From the NCBI GenBank assembly GCA_017536545.1, contig JAFXHF010000001.1:1-64000 (forward strand): 64,000 bases of DNA, given 5' to 3'. Below the pieces are notes generated by a model. The model saw nothing but the letters and a program-made list of their open reading frames with translations. It was not told where the DNA came from and searched no databases. The stretch is from a bacterium. Lineage in GTDB: Bacteria; Cyanobacteriota; Vampirovibrionia; Gastranaerophilales; Gastranaerophilaceae. Each line of letters opens with the position of its first letter. Within the stretch, counting starts at the first letter, position 1. Shown in pieces: positions 39,302 to 47,946 of the stretch. The position numbers were made by a program, and so were the translations under genes.

Positions 39302-41673
39302 TGCATACCTTTTGGAGAGAAAATATCAAAGATGTAATTATTCTGACTTGAGAATAATCTATCATCATGTCCTTTTATTTTAACTTCAATTTTATATTGA
39401 ATAGCCTTATTATTTGAGCCTGTAAGCTTGATACCAGAAGCACCTCTTGTAGGGGCTATTGTTGTAAGGGCTTCTTCAAAAGCTTGTAAATACTCCAAAC
39501 AAAGCGGATACTTATATTTTTCGATAATTTGACGTTTTGCATTTGGGTGGAAAGTTGATTCTACAACTTCGTCACCTTTATCATTTAATCTAGTAAGAAT
39601 TTTTGTTTCTGAACTTGCATAATCGCCTTCAACCACATATTTGAATAATTGCTTTTGAATAGGGTCATTTGAATCAAAAATGTCGTTCAAAATAGTTAAT
39701 TTTGTTTTATCACTAGCTGGTAGCGTTGTATAATCATCAAACTTAAATAAGTACTCAATTGCCTTGTCTTTTGATGAAACTCTTTCCATAATTTTTTCAA
39801 GAACTTCAGGGTGTTGAGCAAAAGATTTACTTTGAGGATAAGTCTCAACCAACTCAGAATTTATAATATATTGACCAGCTCTATCAACATCAATTGAACC
39901 ATCTGCTCTTTTCGCAAATACTAATGCTCGTTGATAGATAGGAGCTTCAAGATCACTTTCTCTGTAGAAATTAAACGTATCCCAACGAGTAATACTTGCT
40001 TCAATTTTAGCCTTATTAATAGGTCGTCCTTTAGCAGATGAAACAACATCGTTAACAACATCTATAATATATTGGGCTCTTTCAATTTCTCTAGGAGCTA
40101 AAGTTAAAGGTCTATATTTCAAACAAGAACTAGCCAAAGACTGCATATCTTGCTCGTATAAAATATTGATAACGGCGTCAAATTCATCTTGTTTAGAAGA
40201 CAATTCAAAAAGCTTACGTTGTTCTAGCTTCATAGCTTCCGCTATTTTCTTTCGTTCTAAATCATTTAGTTTCTTTGTACCACGAGGAGATAGATCTTCT
40301 TTTAACATTAAATGTTTTAAATCATCTAAAGAGATCTCCCCATCTTCAAACTGGTCCAATCTACGAAGGAATTGACGCAATGTTGAAATATCTTCTGGTT
40401 CAAATTTACAAGAGTTAAAATCGATAATTCTTGCTAATACCGCATCGTCAGAAGCTGATTTTGTATTAGCGAAGAATTCTAATCGTTTATTTAAAGCCTC
40501 AGGATCGAAATTATCATAATCACGTTGTGCAACTTTTATATTTTCTCCAGCAGTTACAATTCTTCTGATTCTATCTGAAGTCTTTGAAATTTTATATTCT
40601 GTACTAGACAAAGTTTTTACAGGGATTCTTACTCCATAGCCCTCATAAACAATATCATTTAACTTTTCAGAACCTAAATACTGACGTTTTAAAACATCTA
40701 AGACAAACTCATCATAGTTAACTCGCAACATTGCAATATCTGTTGGAGTAATTTGAGGTTCTTTTATTTTTCTTGTAACAGGAATAGTTGAGAACGCATC
40801 CCTAGCCTGAATATCTGCAAAACGACGAAGTATTGCATTGTGAATAGGTGCAGCAAGTTTATCATATGCAGAATTAAAATCTACATTATATCTATCACAC
40901 ATAGATTTACACAATTTTATGATTATTGCATCAGACAATTCATACGCACCATCTGCATCTTGAGCCATAACTTTTTCATCAAAAGCTTCAAAGAAATCTC
41001 TAGTTAAAGTATCTAAAACTTTTTTAGCAACAACATCTTCAGGTCTTGGAGGAAGTTTAATTTTTGGATACATCTTAGTAAGAGTTTCTAAATCTTCAAT
41101 CTCTAACAAGCCTTTATAATGTTCCTTATAAACTTTAAGTAAGCTAAAATCACCTTTCACAATAGCTGATTTCAATTTATTCAAAAGTGTAAAATCTATC
41201 TTATCGCCATCTATATTTTTCTTTGGCTGAGGTTTTACTGGAGTCAACTTAGTTTTAAGAATTGAAGTGAGCTCATGTTTCAAACCTTGTAAAGCATTAA
41301 CTTTTTGATTTGGAGTTAATCTTCTATCAGATTCAATCGCATCCAATTTTTCAAGAATACGTTGCTTTCTTAACTCTAAATTTCTAAAAGAATTTAACAT
41401 TTTCTGCATAGAAGAAAGTAAATACTCTGCTGGTGAAAAGTCAGAAGTATCAAATTCTAAAATCTCGCTAATTTGTTTCAATAACTTTCTAGCTTCAGAT
41501 TCAACATCTAAACGTTTTGGGACAAGTTTATTTATCCCAGTAAACGGAATTTGAGAAACACTTGCATACTCAACTTGTGAAGATGCGTCCGCCACAGTTG
41601 AACTATCAAGCGTTTTTACTTGATATTGAAGATTCTTATTATACAATATTGGGGTATTATTTTGAATTTTCAT
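39298..41673 (-). CDS. Large tagged protein of unknown function
   Basis: 791 residues from ATG 41673 (AAGGT 7 bases upstream); the in-frame ATGs further up have no ribosome site. The leader MKIQNNTPILYNKNLQYQVK leads to IPFTGINK at 42-49, the F-T-G form of the tag. The body is almost all helical and charged, with no Cys-rich, membrane or nucleotide-binding motif. A compact C-terminal part (about 690-791) includes GASGIKLTGSNNKAIQYKIE. No enzyme motif is recognised. It is divergent from the toxin-like gene with a 132-base gap. Confidence 0.7.
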   Translation of the reverse strand: MKIQNNTPILYNKNLQYQVKTLDSSTVADASSQVEYASVSQIPFTGINKLVPKRLDVESEARKLLKQISEILEFDTSDFSPAEYLLSSMQKMLNSFRNLELRKQRILEKLDAIESDRRLTPNQKVNALQGLKHELTSILKTKLTPVKPQPKKNIDGDKIDFTLLNKLKSAIVKGDFSLLKVYKEHYKGLLEIEDLETLTKMYPKIKLPPRPEDVVAKKVLDTLTRDFFEAFDEKVMAQDADGAYELSDAIIIKLCKSMCDRYNVDFNSAYDKLAAPIHNAILRRFADIQARDAFSTIPVTRKIKEPQITPTDIAMLRVNYDEFVLDVLKRQYLGSEKLNDIVYEGYGVRIPVKTLSSTEYKISKTSDRIRRIVTAGENIKVAQRDYDNFDPEALNKRLEFFANTKSASDDAVLARIIDFNSCKFEPEDISTLRQFLRRLDQFEDGEISLDDLKHLMLKEDLSPRGTKKLNDLERKKIAEAMKLEQRKLFELSSKQDEFDAVINILYEQDMQSLASSCLKYRPLTLAPREIERAQYIIDVVNDVVSSAKGRPINKAKIEASITRWDTFNFYRESDLEAPIYQRALVFAKRADGSIDVDRAGQYIINSELVETYPQSKSFAQHPEVLEKIMERVSSKDKAIEYLFKFDDYTTLPASDKTKLTILNDIFDSNDPIQKQLFKYVVEGDYASSETKILTRLNDKGDEVVESTFHPNAKRQIIEKYKYPLCLEYLQAFEEALTTIAPTRGASGIKLTGSNNKAIQYKIEVKIKGHDDRLFSSQNNYIFDIFSPKGMH

Positions 41674-41805
41674 TAGCACAACCTTACATAAATTATAATA
41701 CAGATGAAAGCTTAAAATTGCCATCACTTTACAAATTTAGTTAAAATTGTTACAAAGAGTATAAAATCTAGCAAATAAAATTTTCACAAGACTTATATAA
41801 ACACA

Positions 41806-42438
41806 ATGATCATTACAAATAATTATTCCAACCAAAGTACAAGTTTCCAAGCTGCAACGAAACGACAAATGCAATTATGGAAATACTTGAATAAAATCCC
41901 CCTTTATACAAATGCCGCATATGACGGCTATACTGGAATGAAACTTCACAACTTCCCAACAGGGGATATGTGGAATATCTCAAAATATCCTGACATAACA
42001 GAAAAACTACATAATCTAGAAACCGAAATCTTTCAAATATTAAAGGATACAAGAAAAGAACGATTTGGATATATAAAAGCTCTATGGAAACTCTGCCAAA
42101 ACTTAGGAACGGGAGAAGCTTGGGACACAAAATTTTTACCAAATTTCCCTGGGCGAAACAAACAAGGCAAAAAACAGTATGCAATTTATAAAGGTGAAAT
42201 AGTCTCAGGTAATGATTTATCTAACATAATATACGGGCATATTTGCGGATTTATGGGTATTCCAACAAAACTTGCCCAAATAATTGCAAAACTAGATGCG
42301 GCAGGAATTTTAGAACCATTTTCAAAAGGTAAACTTCCAACATTCAGACTACTAATGTTCAGAGATACAGTATCTGACCAAATGGCAATAGCAAAAGGCG
42401 TTAGTGAGTTCAATATTAAAGACTATAATTTAAAATAA
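41806..42438 (+). CDS. Tagged polymorphic toxin type 44-like protein
   Basis: 210 residues. The leader MIITNNYSNQSTSFQAATKR carries the F-Q-A form of the tag. From about residue 85 to the end it follows the pattern I know for the type 44 toxin domain of polymorphic toxins: GEAWDTKF, a Tyr/Gly stretch, NIIYGHICGFMGIP, a Leu-Ala helix and FRDTVSDQMAIAKGV near the C-terminus. Those toxins are predicted nucleases at the tip of secreted proteins. Here there is no long secretion scaffold, only the tag. No ribosome site is visible; TATATA lies 6 bases before the ATG. No immunity-protein candidate is recognisable next to it. Confidence 0.65.
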   Translation: MIITNNYSNQSTSFQAATKRQMQLWKYLNKIPLYTNAAYDGYTGMKLHNFPTGDMWNISKYPDITEKLHNLETEIFQILKDTRKERFGYIKALWKLCQNLGTGEAWDTKFLPNFPGRNKQGKKQYAIYKGEIVSGNDLSNIIYGHICGFMGIPTKLAQIIAKLDAAGILEPFSKGKLPTFRLLMFRDTVSDQMAIAKGVSEFNIKDYNLK

Positions 42439-42574
42439 AAAGATACATAAAAATCTTAGTCTTGTGTCAAAAATAAGATAAAGACATTTAAGATCTTCAT
42501 TTTGACATGTAAAACATTTTTAACAATACAGCTAAATTAATCAATTTAAAATATTCAGCAAATTTATCAAAACT

Positions 42575-43342
42575 ATGAAAATAGCAAAAACAGCATCATT
42601 ACCCCTAGACGCAATCCGTGGCACTTTGAAAGAACGCCACGTTAAAATTCGAGCAATAGCAGATGAAATTTTTGAAAAAATTGTTGAAAAACCAAATAAC
42701 TTATCACTTAGCAGACTTCAACAAATAACCCAAGATACACTAACAAAAACCGCTGGGGACGGACGAAAAATAAATATTCAAATAAAAGACTACATTGTAC
42801 AAGGAGCTTGTGAAGGTAAAGAAAGTTATATCGAAAAAGATGGAATTATTGAAGGGTTTGAAATCCTTGTTCCGACTGAAAAAGGTGCATTAAAACCAAG
42901 CCATTTATCAGTATTTATGCATGAACTAATTCATACACTATACCACCTAACAGTCCCTAAAAGTTTAGCACTAGAAGGTAGTGCAAAGGTTACAAAAGAA
43001 CAATATCGTAGAGCTGGAAAGTTTTATGAGAACTCATTATATACAAGTGAAATGTTCGATTGGTTCAATTCAATAAGCACAAAAATCAAACAAACAATAG
43101 CATTACGAGGCATTGACCCAAAAGAAAAAATTAAAATACTTCAAGAATGCAAACATAGTTTAACATCAGAATTTTTCGCTTATTGGGAAGCCGAAAGATA
43201 TAGCTGTAGAGCCCATAAACATGGAATTAAAACCATTACTTCTACAGATTATGATAGCGTGATGTTTGATGATAAAATAGAATATTTAGAAAATGAAATT
43301 GCTAGACTAATAAAAAAAGTAAGAAAAAATAAAACTCAATAG
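42575..43342 (+). CDS. Putative HExxH metallopeptidase-like protein
   Basis: 255 residues of a family I do not recognise. FMHELIHTLYHL (about residue 113) is a zinc-peptidase HExxH motif, and EFFAYWEAERYS (about 205) may supply a third ligand Glu as in gluzincins. Both are inferences from spacing. The N-terminus MKIAKTASLPLDAIRGTL is not a signal peptide and lacks the F-x-A tag. It lies on the same strand 136 bases after the toxin-like gene. It could be a second effector, an immunity-unrelated protease, or a housekeeping enzyme. Confidence 0.55.
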   Translation: MKIAKTASLPLDAIRGTLKERHVKIRAIADEIFEKIVEKPNNLSLSRLQQITQDTLTKTAGDGRKINIQIKDYIVQGACEGKESYIEKDGIIEGFEILVPTEKGALKPSHLSVFMHELIHTLYHLTVPKSLALEGSAKVTKEQYRRAGKFYENSLYTSEMFDWFNSISTKIKQTIALRGIDPKEKIKILQECKHSLTSEFFAYWEAERYSCRAHKHGIKTITSTDYDSVMFDDKIEYLENEIARLIKKVRKNKTQ

Positions 43343-43368
43343 AAAAAAATTATATTTAATTTTAGATA

Positions 43369-45129
43369 CTATATAACTTCCATATTTTCGTTTATAATTC
43401 CATATTTATTTCCATATTGGACAACAGCAAAACCATTTACAAATTTATTAGCATCATCAAAAACACAAGAAATTAATTCAGTTCCTCTATGATTAATATA
43501 ACCATATTTCCCAGATTGATATACAATTATATAATTTTCATCTATATAAGGATGCTCTTCGCCATAAAGATAGTGAGATAAAAACCATGTCCCATTTTTT
43601 ATTGCGATTTCTAAGTATGGGTGATCATAGATACAGTCAGTAACAAACTCACCTTTTCTATTAACGAAGCCTATTTTTCCTCCTATTTTAACAGGAACTG
43701 GGAGATCACTAGCCCAATTTTCAAAATATCCAATTTCATCAAATATAAAATCTGTTATAAACTTCTTCTTTTTAGCAGAAAAAATTGAGTATTTGCTTTC
43801 ATTATTTTTCACAATAAATAACTCCTCATCACGATGCATACCAGATATATTTTCATAATTGCAAGGTAAAATGATTTGCTCAGAACTAATATCAAAAAGA
43901 CCTTGCCCTGAATATTTTTCAATAATAATATACTTATCACCTTCATTAATATATTTATAATCACAAGAAAGAATCATTTTCCCTTTTTTGTTTACTAACC
44001 CACAATACACAAAAGAACTATAAAAGGACTCTTTTTTCTTGATAATAAAGAAATCATTATTAAAATAGTCTACACCACAATATTCATTATATCTAGGTAA
44101 CAACGGATATCCATCTTTATCAATTATGTTCACACCATCTTTTGTTTTTTCAAGACGATACGTTCTCAATTTTTCAGCTTCCTTATTACGCTCTTTGCGA
44201 TATTCTTCAAAATCTTGCTCCATTTGTTTTTTTACATTTTTATAATCTTTATATTTATTATAATTTTCTCTATTTAAAAAGGTATTTGATATCTCGTCAT
44301 AAATATTCAAATTATACGATTCTTCATTTTCAATCAATGACTTACACTCTTCGAAACTAAAATTACACAACCCTTTAAAGTAATAGTCTTCAATAGTCAA
44401 TAAATAATCTAGTAAAGCATATTTTATTTCATAATCTGTAAATTCTAACGAAGTACTTCCATCTGGATTAATAAAAGCTAGTTTATCTAAAATTTTCACA
44501 ATAGCTTTTTGATTATGAAAAGAAGAAACAGCATCATAAATTAATGGAATGATAACATTAGAATTTTCATCAATAAATCCCCATTTATTATCCTTTTTTA
44601 CGGCAAACATACCTTCTGAATAATCTGCGATGTAATCATATATAAATTTTGAGCTATCAATATTACATTTTACAATTTTATTTTTAGGAACTTCAATATA
44701 CGTACATTGCAGAAACCTCTTGGCAATGTTTTTTGCATCATCCTCTAAAAATGTTATTGGCTCAGAAAATATTGACAGATACTGAGGCATACATAATTTT
44801 ACCATTTGATAAATAGAACTCTCAAATAATTTATCACTTGAATTAAAATATGTTTTATTAATATTATTCTCTCTACAATAACTATCAATTTTAGAATAAC
44901 TATATTGTTCCCAGCTATTCTTATAAAGATAATCAACAAAAATCTTATTAAAACTATAATTGTATGGAGCTAATATTGTGTATACTTCACCAAAATGACA
45001 AAAAAACTCATCGTATTTTTGACGATATCTCTGCATATCCTGTTTTTTGTGCTCATGAGTCGCAAACACGAAACTTGACACATAAATAATAAGTAAAACA
45101 ATAATAATTTTAATAATAATAAATGACAT
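43369..45129 (-). CDS. WG-repeat protein with N-terminal membrane helix
   Basis: 586 residues. A single N-terminal hydrophobic helix (about 3-22) anchors or exports the protein. WG-type beta repeats are seen at DNKWGFIDENSNVIIPLIYD, GKIGFVNRKGEFVTDCIYD, GKYGYINHRGTELISCVFDD and GNKYGIINENMEVI, with weaker copies between. The first 170 residues are helical and of unknown fold. WG-repeat proteins are thought to form surface or peptidoglycan-facing scaffolds. It is AT-richer than its neighbours and flanks the toxin-like gene, so it may belong to the same accessory island. Confidence 0.78.
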   Translation of the reverse strand: MSFIIIKIIIVLLIIYVSSFVFATHEHKKQDMQRYRQKYDEFFCHFGEVYTILAPYNYSFNKIFVDYLYKNSWEQYSYSKIDSYCRENNINKTYFNSSDKLFESSIYQMVKLCMPQYLSIFSEPITFLEDDAKNIAKRFLQCTYIEVPKNKIVKCNIDSSKFIYDYIADYSEGMFAVKKDNKWGFIDENSNVIIPLIYDAVSSFHNQKAIVKILDKLAFINPDGSTSLEFTDYEIKYALLDYLLTIEDYYFKGLCNFSFEECKSLIENEESYNLNIYDEISNTFLNRENYNKYKDYKNVKKQMEQDFEEYRKERNKEAEKLRTYRLEKTKDGVNIIDKDGYPLLPRYNEYCGVDYFNNDFFIIKKKESFYSSFVYCGLVNKKGKMILSCDYKYINEGDKYIIIEKYSGQGLFDISSEQIILPCNYENISGMHRDEELFIVKNNESKYSIFSAKKKKFITDFIFDEIGYFENWASDLPVPVKIGGKIGFVNRKGEFVTDCIYDHPYLEIAIKNGTWFLSHYLYGEEHPYIDENYIIVYQSGKYGYINHRGTELISCVFDDANKFVNGFAVVQYGNKYGIINENMEVI

Positions 45130-45258
45130 ATATTAACCTCTAATTGTAGATTTAAAAATATTCAAATTAAGTTTAAAATTTATACAAGTATATTTACTAT
45201 AGAAGCAACATAGCATATCTAGTAAGATTTCGCAACTAACACTAGAATTGCTAAGATA

Positions 45259-45290
45259 AAAAAAGTCCACCAATAATGGTGGACTTTTTT
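45259..45290. terminator. Terminator downstream of the pgi-like gene
   Basis: GTCCACC (45265-45271) pairs with GGTGGAC (45278-45284) with A and T runs on both sides. The 45130-45258 stretch before it is very AT-rich with no other element I can see. Confidence 0.9.
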
Positions 45291-45291
45291 A

Positions 45292-46626
45292 TTATTCAGA
45301 AATTCTACCGGCTACAACAACATCTCCGCCACCTGGTAATGGTTTAAGATTTCGTTTGTAAACCTCAACGTGAGGTTGAAGGACACTATCTAGAACCTCT
45401 GGTAACTTCTCTCCGTTTAAAGTTTTTTCAATTAATTCTTGATAAACAGTCGCAAAACCTCTTGATTGAGTAAGAGCTCCTGCAGCTTCTGGTGTTAGCC
45501 CAAGTCCTCTAGTTTCTACAAGCTCACTAAAAAATGGACCAGCATCTTGGTAAGATTTCTCAAGAGCTCCGATATATCCTACCGCATTTCCACGTGCAAA
45601 TCCTCTATCAACAGGTGAAGTTAGAGCAAATGCAAATCTGTTTGCTGGGTTAAAATGAGCTTCTGAACTATGATGCATCGCATCTGGAACTTTTGCAATT
45701 TGTTTTAATGTATTTTTTACTGATTCATTTTGCATTTGAGTATGCCATTTAATACTATCCTCAAACACATCTCCTAAATACTGATGAACAGATGTTTTTA
45801 AACCATTAATACCATTTTTAGCCCAAAATGCAGCCTGAACAAATGGATCGTTAATGTTAAAATCTGGAGTCAATGCAAGATCAGACATTCTTTTTGCACC
45901 ACGTAACATTTCAAACATATCATCTTTTTTCATACCTGCATAAGCTAAAGTAAACAAGCTATGATCATCAAATGCAGAGAATCTTCCGCCAACATCATCA
46001 TGAATAAATAACTTTCCTAACCAGCTTTCAGAAATAGATTTTCTTCTTAATTCGCTACCAGTTTCACTTTTGTCGGTAACCGCAATGAAATGTTTGCGAG
46101 CACTGTTTACAGCTTCTTCTCTTGATAAACCTTTATTCATATAAGCATCTTCTAACAATTGTTGAACTCTCAACATTCCATCTTTTGTTTCAAATGTTGA
46201 ACCTGATTTTGATGCAATCATGAAATTTGAATTAGTAATATCACCGCCAAGACGTGCTAAAAATCTATCAAAACTTAAAGAATCAATATCAGAGAAGAAT
46301 AATACTTTATCCTTGTTAATATTTAAACCATTGACACCAAGCATATGCTCAACTGTATGCTTAGATCCACCAATACCAAACACACTCAAGAATTCAGCTT
46401 GAGTACGAGCTTTAAACTCTTTTGCCATGATATAAAGCTCATCAACTCTTTGTATTTGCTTTTCAGGTAATCCAACCCAACTTAAGAACTGACCCTGCTT
46501 ATTTGCCCTTTTTGAAAGTTCTTCAACTACTTCTGTTCCTTTTGCTGTAACTCCAGCTAAATCAACTCCTGAAAATTTTGTAACGATACCTAAACCAGTA
46601 TCAATTGATTTAATTGATAACGACAT
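45292..46626 (-). CDS. pgi: Glucose-6-phosphate isomerase family protein
   Basis: 444 residues from ATG 46626 (AGGAG 7 bases upstream; ATG 46632 is too close to it). Two SIS domains are seen: FGIGGSKHTVEHML and ASKSGSTFET match the sugar-phosphate site, DDVGGRFSAFDDHSLF is the second signature, and QNESVKN aligns with ESEGK or ESNGK, keeping the catalytic Glu. HVEVYKRNL near the end aligns with the VEAYKKN that holds the active Lys. It is diverged in between (SEAHFNPANRF), so a related aldose/ketose isomerase role is possible. Confidence 0.8.
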   Translation of the reverse strand: MSLSIKSIDTGLGIVTKFSGVDLAGVTAKGTEVVEELSKRANKQGQFLSWVGLPEKQIQRVDELYIMAKEFKARTQAEFLSVFGIGGSKHTVEHMLGVNGLNINKDKVLFFSDIDSLSFDRFLARLGGDITNSNFMIASKSGSTFETKDGMLRVQQLLEDAYMNKGLSREEAVNSARKHFIAVTDKSETGSELRRKSISESWLGKLFIHDDVGGRFSAFDDHSLFTLAYAGMKKDDMFEMLRGAKRMSDLALTPDFNINDPFVQAAFWAKNGINGLKTSVHQYLGDVFEDSIKWHTQMQNESVKNTLKQIAKVPDAMHHSSEAHFNPANRFAFALTSPVDRGFARGNAVGYIGALEKSYQDAGPFFSELVETRGLGLTPEAAGALTQSRGFATVYQELIEKTLNGEKLPEVLDSVLQPHVEVYKRNLKPLPGGGDVVVAGRISE

Positions 46627-46665
46627 AATCATACTCCTATATTTATTTGATGCAGATATTAGATT

Positions 46666-46692
46666 AAAAAAGAGAGCCATAAGACTCTCTTT
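46666..46692 (-). terminator. Terminator after tRNA-Phe
   Basis: On the minus strand AAAGAGAG pairs with CTCTCTTT across an 8-base loop and is followed by T. It starts 2 bases after the tRNA 3' CCA and separates it from pgi. Confidence 0.85.
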
Positions 46693-46694
46693 AG

Positions 46695-46770
46695 TGGTGC
46701 CGCAACTCGGAATTGAACCAAGGACACAGGGATTTTCAGTCCCTTGCTCTACCAACTGAGCTATTGCGGC
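46695..46770 (-). tRNA. tRNA-Phe (anticodon GAA)
   Basis: A complete cloverleaf on the minus strand: acceptor GCCGCAA/TTGCGGC, D stem GCTC/GAGC, anticodon loop CTGAAAA, T stem CTTGG/CCGAG, discriminator A and an encoded CCA. The tRNA-Lys in this window does not encode CCA. Confidence 0.97.
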
Positions 46771-46802
46771 TAGTTGAGTAACCCATGCAGGTTACGTATT
46801 TA

Positions 46803-46830
46803 ATAATACTTGCTAAAAGTTTTAAGTCAA
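46803..46830 (-). promoter_or_regulatory. Sigma-70 promoter of tRNA-Phe
   Basis: On the minus strand TTGACT (46830-46825), a 16-base spacer and TATTAT (46808-46803), about 32 bases before the tRNA. Confidence 0.7.
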
Positions 46831-46874
46831 TAGTTTTGTTCAACATTTAAAACTAATAACAAGCAAAACATGAA

Positions 46875-47417
46875 TTATACTTGAGGTGCAAGGTATAAAG
46901 TTACATTTCTACCTTCAAGCTGTGGTTTCTTTTCAACTTGAATTGGGTCATTAGCAAAATCTGTTAAAAATCTTTCAGCAAGTTCAAACGCAAGATTTGA
47001 GTGTTGCATTTCACGACCTCTAAGCATAACAACAATCTTAACTTTATTACCTTGAGAAATGAATTTTCTAACATTTTTCAAGCGAACTTCGTAGTCATGA
47101 ACATCGATTTTATAACGAACTTTAACTTCTTTAACTTCAACAACATGTTGCTTTTTCTTAGCTTCTTTAGCTTTTTTAGCCATGTCATATTTGTACTTGC
47201 CATAATCTAAAATTTTAGCAACCGGAGGAGCTTGGTTAGGGCTAATAACTACTAAATCTAGACCTGCTTCATCTGCCATTTCAAGTGCTTGTGCAGTTGG
47301 AACAACACCATGATTATTTCCATTTTCATCAATTAATCTTACTTCTTTAGAACGAATTTTTTCGTTCATAATCACTTTGTCCTTGTCCTTTGCGGATCTA
47401 GTATTATCGATAGCTAT
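46875..47417 (-). CDS. infC: Translation initiation factor IF-3 (probable ATA start)
   Basis: Binds the 30S subunit and controls start-codon choice. The two IF-3 domains are clear: NEKIRSKEVRLIDENGNNHG, ALEMADEAGLDLVVISPNQAPPVAKILDYGKY, then the basic linker KKAKEAKKKQ and the C domain VKVRYKIDVHDYEVRLKNVRKF. I place the start at ATA 47417: AGGAGA lies 7 bases upstream and gives 180 residues. The ATG at 47369 and the GTG at 47375 have only a weak, poorly spaced AAGGA. infC is known to use rare start codons (ATT in E. coli) for autoregulation. rpmI and rplT, the usual downstream partners, are absent here. Confidence 0.92.
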   Translation of the reverse strand: MAIDNTRSAKDKDKVIMNEKIRSKEVRLIDENGNNHGVVPTAQALEMADEAGLDLVVISPNQAPPVAKILDYGKYKYDMAKKAKEAKKKQHVVEVKEVKVRYKIDVHDYEVRLKNVRKFISQGNKVKIVVMLRGREMQHSNLAFELAERFLTDFANDPIQVEKKPQLEGRNVTLYLAPQV

Positions 47418-47580
47418 TGTTTTATCTCCTATATTAAAGTTTCACTACGGTTTCATATTAACATAAAAAAGAAAAATATGCTATATCTTAACATTTCGCT
47501 ATTATTAAGTTTTGTAACACGCCAAAACCCTAATTAAATCAAGCTTTTAAAAATAAGTCAAAAAAACATAAAATAAAAGC

Positions 47581-47608
47581 TAAAGTTTTTACAAAAAAGA
47601 GCCGATAA
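47581..47608 (+). promoter_or_regulatory. Sigma-28 (FliA/SigD)-type promoter
   Basis: TAAAGTTT (47581-47588) and GCCGATAA (47601-47608) match the E. coli FliA consensus boxes exactly, with a 12-base spacer instead of 11. It lies 58 bases before a 43-codon gene. Confidence 0.7.
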
Positions 47609-47666
47609 ATAAATTGTTAAGATTAAGGATATTTACCCGGACAAAATTAAATAAGGAGCATCAAGT

Positions 47667-47798
47667 ATGGACAGAACACAGGCTGAAGCAATGGAAATTT
47701 CGAGAGTTGAAACTATGGAAGTTGATATCTCCAAACCTATTCAAACATTATTTGACGAATGTTTAAGCTTTATTTCAGTAAACGATTTTAATATGTAA
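47667..47798 (+). CDS. 43-residue micro-protein gene with its own promoter and terminator
   Basis: MDRTQAEAMEISRVETMEVD and then 23 more residues ending FNM. AAGGAG lies 8 bases before the ATG, and the gene is framed by a sigma-28-like promoter and a strong terminator, so it is an autonomous unit. The protein is acidic, probably helical, with one Cys and no signal peptide. It is too short for a normal FlgM anti-sigma factor. Function unknown. Confidence 0.7.
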   Translation: MDRTQAEAMEISRVETMEVDISKPIQTLFDECLSFISVNDFNM

Positions 47799-47821
47799 GC
47801 AAGCCTGAACAAACACAAATT

Positions 47822-47860
47822 TAAAGAGTAAGATTGAACAATAATCTTACTCTTTTAGTT
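47822..47860 (+). terminator. Rho-independent terminator of the micro-gene
   Basis: AGAGTAAGATT pairs with AATCTTACTCT across a short loop and is followed by a T-rich tract. Confidence 0.92.
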
Positions 47861-47946
47861 TTATTATACGGAAAGTTACAATTATCCAATTGTATGTATA
47901 CACAAAATCAAAGTTATAATAAAATATTGGATGAGAAGGAGCAAAC

